Assembly: GCA_947371715.1 (NCBI GenBank) | Contig: CANBQQ010000053.1 | Span: 1-11,391, forward strand | Reading direction: 5' to 3' | Source: Flavipsychrobacter stenotrophus | Lineage (GTDB): Bacteria > Bacteroidota > Bacteroidia > Chitinophagales > Chitinophagaceae | DNA: 11,391 nt | Shown here: positions 8,002 through 11,391 of the stretch, piece after piece | Layout: each line of letters begins with the position of its first letter | Position numbering within the stretch: the first letter of the stretch is position 1 | The notes under the pieces: model-generated | The model's database searches: none | What the model saw: only the letters and a program-made list of their open reading frames with translations | Told to the model about the DNA's origin: nothing | Position numbers and translations under genes: made by a program

Positions 8002-8020
8002 AATTTCTGTTGTTTGAAAT

Positions 8021-8049
8021 ATGACAGCCAGCAGTCTTTATACCCCTAT
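8021..8049 (-). promoter_or_regulatory. Candidate ECF-type promoter of the 6796-8001 gene (shared motif, copy 2)
   Basis: On the minus strand ATAGGGGTAT (8049-8040) and TGTCAT (8026-8021), with 14 bases between GGGGTA and TGTCAT, repeat the motif at 6403-6431. The -10-like box ends 19 bases before the start codon, predicting a leader of roughly a dozen bases. The spacer sequences of the two copies differ, so this is not simply a recent duplication. Confidence 0.55.
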
Positions 8050-8130
8050 GCCGAAAATTAAATTAGTTGTTAAAGGCACATCTTTTAAATTGGTAGAAGA
8101 CTGATCTCTCTGTTACCATGAAGCGTAAAG

Positions 8131-8146
8131 GACGCATAATTGCGTC
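8131..8146. repeat. Hairpin GACGCA-TAAT-TGCGTC
   Basis: A perfect 6-bp stem with a 4-base loop, about 80 bp upstream of the candidate promoter for the 8001 gene. Similar GACGC...GCGTC palindromes are widespread intergenic repeats in some bacteria (recalled, not searched). It opens the hairpin array of the 8002-8842 gap, which otherwise shows no gene. Confidence 0.6.
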
Positions 8147-8190
8147 TCCACATAACACCAATTATACATCAAAGGGTGGCATTCAATACA

Positions 8191-8225
8191 TGTCATTGCG
8201 CCGTAGGTGCAAATGGTTTGTAGCA
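8191..8225 (+). repeat. 36-bp interspersed repeat, copy 2 (intact hairpin)
   Basis: Matches 6536-6571. The hairpin TTGCGCC-GTA-GGTGCAA (8196-8212) has seven pairs, one of them G/T, around a GTA loop, then a conserved TTTGTAGCA tail. It is preceded by AATACATGTCAT, a flank that also precedes the hairpin at 8723, which links it to the MITE-like elements. Confidence 0.75.
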
Positions 8226-8246
8226 TCATATAACCCCTCCATTATT

Positions 8247-8265
8247 CGCGAGCCGTAGGTTCGCG
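8247..8265 (+). repeat. Hairpin CGCGAGCC-GTA-GGTTCGCG
   Basis: Eight pairs with one G/T wobble at the third pair from the loop, as in the other GCCGNAGGT hairpins. The arm sequence is unrelated to theirs but remains self-complementary. Confidence 0.75.
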
Positions 8266-8301
8266 CCCGATCAAATCAATCACGTTTTTTTAATGCATAA
8301 T

Positions 8302-8340
8302 CGGTAAAACATGAACCGTGCGCCATGTTGATTAGTACCG
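8302..8340. repeat. Nested hairpin CGGTA...TACCG enclosing AACATG...CATGTT
   Basis: The outer arms at 8302-8306 and 8336-8340 pair, as do the inner arms at 8308-8313 and 8324-8329. The stems are short and the loops large, so this is less certain than its neighbours. Confidence 0.4.
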
Positions 8341-8389
8341 TAGATTTAATGTCAGGAATTTAAAGCTTTCGGTCAATCGCTGAATGCCC

Positions 8390-8658
8390 GCCTACCGGTA
8401 GCTACCCTTTACCCAAATCTCAGTAACTGATTTACGGAATATATCATTTGCCGCGACCTTCAGGTCGTGGATCACAGAGACTTTAAATTATGGCTTTAGC
8501 CGAAATTATCCATGTACAGTGCATATTATGTTCTATTTCGGCTAAAGCCTTTTACTTTTTCATTTTATACCACGACCTAAAGGTCGTTGCAAATGATAGC
8601 TAACCAAGTTCAAGAATCACAATACGAAAATTTGGGTAAGGGATAGCTGCCTATCGGC
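8390..8658. repeat. 269-bp composite inverted repeat with three matched arm blocks
   Basis: Three blocks on the left recur as reverse complements, in mirrored order, on the right. Outer: 8390-8418 with 8630-8658, 23 of 29 positions matching (TTACCCAAAT core). Middle: 8442-8470 with 8570-8598, 26 of 29 (TATCATTTGC plus a CGACCT/AGGTCG hairpin and TGG). Inner: 8492-8506 with 8535-8549, 15 of 15 (GGCTTTAGCCGAAAT). Spacers between blocks are AT-rich and unrelated. Each block also folds on itself: CTACCGGTAG (8393-8402) or GCTGCC-TATC-GGCAGC (8646-8661), CGACCT-TC-AGGTCG or CGACCT-AA-AGGTCG, and GGCT-TT-AGCC. The whole can form either one long stem or two rows of small hairpins. No coding frame. 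Confidence 0.85.
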
Positions 8659-8677
8659 AGCAGCGGCATAAATAGCG

Positions 8678-8693
8678 ATGGGTTTCAACCCAT
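8678..8693. repeat. Hairpin ATGGGTT-TC-AACCCAT
   Basis: A perfect 7-bp stem with a 2-base loop, between the composite inverted repeat and MITE-like copy B. It has no U-tract. Confidence 0.65.
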
Positions 8694-8705
8694 TCCATTT
8701 TGTGT

Positions 8706-8824
8706 GGCGCTAAATACATGTCATGATGCCGAAGGTATCATATGTCTATAGAAAAATCAGATTGTAAATGGGGTCGATGCCGAAGGTATCGCATGTCTGA
8801 TTTAGCGAATTTCTTTAAACTAAA
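8706..8824. repeat. MITE-like nested inverted-repeat element, copy B
   Basis: Aligns with 6621-6739 from GGCGCTAA to TTAAACTA, including both hairpins, here at 8723-8741 and 8775-8791, and the segment CATATGTCTATAG between them. Its own outer arms are CGCTAAAT and ATTTAGCG. The 20-base outer ends of copy A are not seen here; instead an AT hairpin (TTCTTTA-AAC-TAAAGAA, 8811-8827) overlaps the end. It ends 18 bp before the stop of the 8843 gene, in the same relative position and orientation as copy A to its gene. Confidence 0.8.
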
Positions 8825-8842
8825 GAATAGTAACCCTCCGCC

Positions 8843-10630
8843 CTAAAAAATATTGATCCCTGCCTGCCAGCCTATCCATGAAGATACCTTAGTGCCTTTG
8901 TAAACTTCATACAATTTATCATCAGGACTAAGCGTCTGGTAGCCTTGCTTATACGGACCTCTGAATGGAACACCGAGTGATATAGATGGTCCAAAGTGAA
9001 CGGATATTTTCTTCGTGATCTCGAATATAAATCCTGTGCGGAATTTAATGATGTTGGGAGTGGTGGTGTCTACTGTGTACATAGCGGCTGTTGTTAACTC
9101 TGCAAGGAATGCTGTCTTCGGGGTTATGCGCCTTTGTGTTCCTATGCCATAGCCTAAGCCAAAAGCCTTTCTGTCGGGATTAATGTTGAAGCTCACTGTA
9201 TAGATGCCGTATAACTTCTTATTGCCGCCCTGGAAGGATATGTTCGTGTTGAATACCTCATTGGTAGATAAGCATAAGGTATGGTAGCCCTTCTTTACTA
9301 TGTTCACAAACCCTATGCAGTAGCCATCTACCGTATCTGCAATATTTACAAACCCTATCTGCACACCTTTTACCTTTTTAGCGCGGTTGAAGATAGCAGA
9401 TGCCTGCACTCCGTTCACATCTCCCTTCGCTACGTTGATCAGCCCTGCCATTTGTACCCCTTCCACATTGCCATAGGTTTTGTTTCTTATACCCGATAGT
9501 TGAAAACCTTCCATAGCCATGCTGTCTTGCTGGTCGTTTTCTATAGTGTTAGCAATCCCCGACAATTGGAATCCCTTGTAGTTTCCATCAACGTAGCTCT
9601 TTATGCCGGCAACTGTCATGCCTTTTACACTGCCTTTTATCCTGCTGTGAATGCCCGATATCTGCAGTCCGTTCATAGAGTCATTTACCCTGTTGGTTAT
9701 ACCTGCTATCTGCACACCATCTGTATTGCCGCTTACTACATTAAATAGCCCCGCTACCTGCACATATTTTACATCCTTCTTGTCAATGTTAAAGAGTCCT
9801 CCTAATTCAAAACCATCTACTCCCGCCGCATAACCGCCAAGTGCATTGAACGAAAATGTATTCACCACCTGCCCGCTCAGTTTGCCATGAGAACCCAGGC
9901 CCGGGGTCAGCGAAAATTGAATGGGTTTATCTACAAAGAATTTACTCAGGTTAGCACTCTGCTTACGCAGCTTTGTGGAGAACAAGTGCTTACCCAGCCA
10001 CGATCTTTCCACCCCCGAATACCTGTTGATCTCTACCTCCTGCAATGAATGATTGGATGGAGGCAATGATATATTCAGCTGCTGGTCGTACCCCTGTGTA
10101 AACAACATTGTGGTATCTTCATAAAAAGAGCCCATGGTCACAGTCACCTTAGCTACAGGGTATCGGTCGCTTTCCTTTATCAGCAGCCTGAAATGGCCAT
10201 CTGCCGCTGTAAGCGTAGAGGCAAGCGTTTGTCGTTCAAATACGCTCACATCACTTATGCCTATACCCGTAAGCCTGTCGGTTACATACCCCGATATGGC
10301 GTACCATTTCTCTTTGGCCGACGGTTGTATAATAATGTGTTTGTCACTTTCCTTATACTGGCATTTGTCTCCGAAAATAAGATCGAGTGTTTGCTTAACT
10401 GTTTTATTATGAACAGCAATACTGATAAGGCTATCATTGTTAATAGTGGTGCTGATGTATGAAAAGTAAAAGCCTCCCTGGTTGCTGATCGTGTTCAGCA
10501 CTTCTTTCACCGGCCTTTTATTAAGTGTTAACGTAACTTTTTTATCCAGCAGTCCCTGCGCATAGCTATACTGATGGCTAAGTATAGCCACCAGTATAAA
10601 TAACAGTAGGTTTTTCACGGTAAAGCGCAT
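8843..10630 (-). CDS. STN + carboxypeptidase-regulatory domain protein fused to LA_2272-type surface repeats
   Basis: Probable outer-membrane signalling or surface protein working with the FecR encoded just upstream. Of 595 residues, 1-25 are a signal peptide (YSYAQ); about 30-102 an STN domain (VTLTLNKRPVKEVL, then FYFSYIS, ending HIIIQP); about 110-195 a CarboxypepD_reg-like domain (AISGYVTDRLTGIGISDVSV, then DGHFRL). In FecIR systems these normally lead into a TonB receptor plug and barrel, but here there is no plug. Instead residues about 236-450 carry about 11 surface repeats (GVQIAGITN, GLQISG, GVQMAGLINVAKG), and about 470-595 a strand-rich barrel-like end with terminal Phe. From residue 236 on it is a paralog of the 6796 protein; both share the junction KKVKGVQ...NIAD...IG..N..KKG. 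It follows the FecR stop by 24 bp. The repeat-family name is from memory. Confidence 0.9.
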   Translation of the reverse strand: MRFTVKNLLLFILVAILSHQYSYAQGLLDKKVTLTLNKRPVKEVLNTISNQGGFYFSYISTTINNDSLISIAVHNKTVKQTLDLIFGDKCQYKESDKHIIIQPSAKEKWYAISGYVTDRLTGIGISDVSVFERQTLASTLTAADGHFRLLIKESDRYPVAKVTVTMGSFYEDTTMLFTQGYDQQLNISLPPSNHSLQEVEINRYSGVERSWLGKHLFSTKLRKQSANLSKFFVDKPIQFSLTPGLGSHGKLSGQVVNTFSFNALGGYAAGVDGFELGGLFNIDKKDVKYVQVAGLFNVVSGNTDGVQIAGITNRVNDSMNGLQISGIHSRIKGSVKGMTVAGIKSYVDGNYKGFQLSGIANTIENDQQDSMAMEGFQLSGIRNKTYGNVEGVQMAGLINVAKGDVNGVQASAIFNRAKKVKGVQIGFVNIADTVDGYCIGFVNIVKKGYHTLCLSTNEVFNTNISFQGGNKKLYGIYTVSFNINPDRKAFGLGYGIGTQRRITPKTAFLAELTTAAMYTVDTTTPNIIKFRTGFIFEITKKISVHFGPSISLGVPFRGPYKQGYQTLSPDDKLYEVYKGTKVSSWIGWQAGINIF

Positions 10631-10654
10631 GTGCGAAAGGTACGGCAGATGAGG

Positions 10655-11391
10655 CTATTTTATTATTATTTCGTTGCCGTTTTTTTCCACAGTTGCACCT
10701 GTCAGCAATTTTATATTCTCCATTATGGCATCCAGGCTTTGCTCGTGGTAGGTGCTATTAATAGGTATGTTTTTGAGTGTTGCCGACGCAATAACTATAT
10801 GCACATCAAACGCCTCATTGAGTATATCCGTCAGTTTATACAGAGGGGTGTGATCGCAAACAAACTCCTTTGTTCTGTAGTAGTTGTACAATACGTCTGT
10901 ACTGTTTTCCATTACCGGCTTTTGCTCTTGTTTCAGTACTATCGCTTTCTGGTGTGGCAATACTCTTATAGCATATTGTTTCTTGGCCACCTCTACTATT
11001 CCTGTTTCTACAACTACTTCTGTTTTATCATCATTGCTCTTCACATTAAATGAAGTACCCACTACCTTTATGCTGCTGTTATCGGCATCAATGATAAAGG
11101 GTTTCGTTTTGTCGGGCGTAACATTAAAGAAGGCCTCTCCTTTCAGTACCACATGTCTCGTTCCTCCGCTGAATGTAGCAGGGTAGCTTATAGATGAATT
11201 CCTGTTCAGCGTCACTACCGAACCATCGGGTAGGGTTGTCGACATAGCTACATCGCCTGCCTGCGTAGTTATAGTACTGCCGGGCCCTGCAGCGAAATAA
11301 TAGATCGCTCCGCATCCTATCAGCATCACCAATATTGCTGCAGCCCTCATCCAGTTGTTCTTGCCTAGCGGAATCGTTCTGCCTTTCGGTT
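10655..11391 (-). CDS. FecR-type anti-sigma factor with DUF4974, N-terminus cut by window edge
   Basis: Inner-membrane regulator that holds or activates a partner ECF sigma factor in response to a signal from the STN domain of an outer-membrane protein. The frame stays open to the edge: 244 residues are visible, and the cytoplasmic sigma-binding N-terminal part (typically some 80-90 residues) lies outside, so the ATG at 11348-11350 is internal. Visible are one transmembrane helix (MRAAAILVMLIGCGAIYYF), a periplasmic FecR domain (LPDGSVVTLNRNSSISY, then VVLKGEAFFNV, then VVGTSFNVK and VETGIVEV), and the C-terminal DUF4974 domain (HTPLYKLTDILNEAFDVHIVI ... INSTYHEQSLDAIMENI), itself STN-like. 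It ends 24 bp before the STN protein gene. An ECF sigma gene is expected just upstream, beyond base 11391 (inference). Confidence 0.95.
   Translation of the reverse strand, partial: PKGRTIPLGKNNWMRAAAILVMLIGCGAIYYFAAGPGSTITTQAGDVAMSTTLPDGSVVTLNRNSSISYPATFSGGTRHVVLKGEAFFNVTPDKTKPFIIDADNSSIKVVGTSFNVKSNDDKTEVVVETGIVEVAKKQYAIRVLPHQKAIVLKQEQKPVMENSTDVLYNYYRTKEFVCDHTPLYKLTDILNEAFDVHIVIASATLKNIPINSTYHEQSLDAIMENIKLLTGATVEKNGNEIIIK

Noticed and set aside
8002..8842. CRISPR array or retron-like non-coding RNA locus
   Set aside because: The repeats are hairpins of several kinds at irregular spacing, without uniform spacers, Cas genes or a reverse transcriptase in the window.

Overview
The window reads as chromosomal DNA of a member of the Bacteroidota, most likely Chitinophagales/Chitinophagaceae-like. 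The grounds are a FecR/DUF4974 anti-sigma protein followed by an STN plus carboxypeptidase-regulatory protein, a TonB-dependent receptor with an N-terminal carboxypeptidase-like domain, a head-GIN (DUF2807) lipoprotein, weak or absent Shine-Dalgarno sequences, and moderate G+C. The genus cannot be named from sequence alone.

Layout. 1-1168 (minus): S41 C-terminal processing protease, cut at its C-terminus by the window edge. 1333-1986 and 2055-2999 (plus): a small secreted DUF4412/GLPGLI-like protein and a plant-type isoaspartyl peptidase/L-asparaginase. A strong two-way terminator at 3022-3053 separates these from a minus-strand block that fills the rest: TonB-dependent receptor (3132-5528), DUF2807 lipoprotein (5629-6342), a secreted repeat protein of the LA_2272 surface-repeat type (6796-8001), a larger paralog carrying STN and carboxypeptidase-regulatory domains at its N-terminus (8843-10630), and a FecR-type anti-sigma protein running off the right edge (10655-11391).

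The two long gaps of the minus-strand block (6343-6795 and 8002-8842) contain no credible gene. They are packed with small hairpins: six copies of a strand-polarised core GCCG[T/A]AGGT with arms that vary but stay complementary, two copies of a ~120-150 bp nested-palindrome (MITE-like) element, one 269-bp composite inverted repeat whose arms carry three matched blocks, a ~36-bp repeat in two copies, and several singletons. The two MITE-like copies lie just 3' of the two paralogous repeat-protein genes.

Working model (inference). FecR and the STN protein form a surface-signalling unit whose expected TonB-dependent barrel is replaced by a surface-repeat plus C-terminal barrel-like module. An ECF sigma factor probably lies just beyond the right edge. 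The genes at 8001 and 6342 share an identical bipartite upstream motif, ATAGGGGTAT-N14-TGTCAT, with ECF-promoter geometry. This suggests that the repeat protein, the DUF2807 lipoprotein and perhaps the TonB receptor downstream of it form one cell-envelope regulon. The best candidates for something undescribed are this FecR/STN/surface-repeat system with its shared promoter, and the hairpin family in the gaps.
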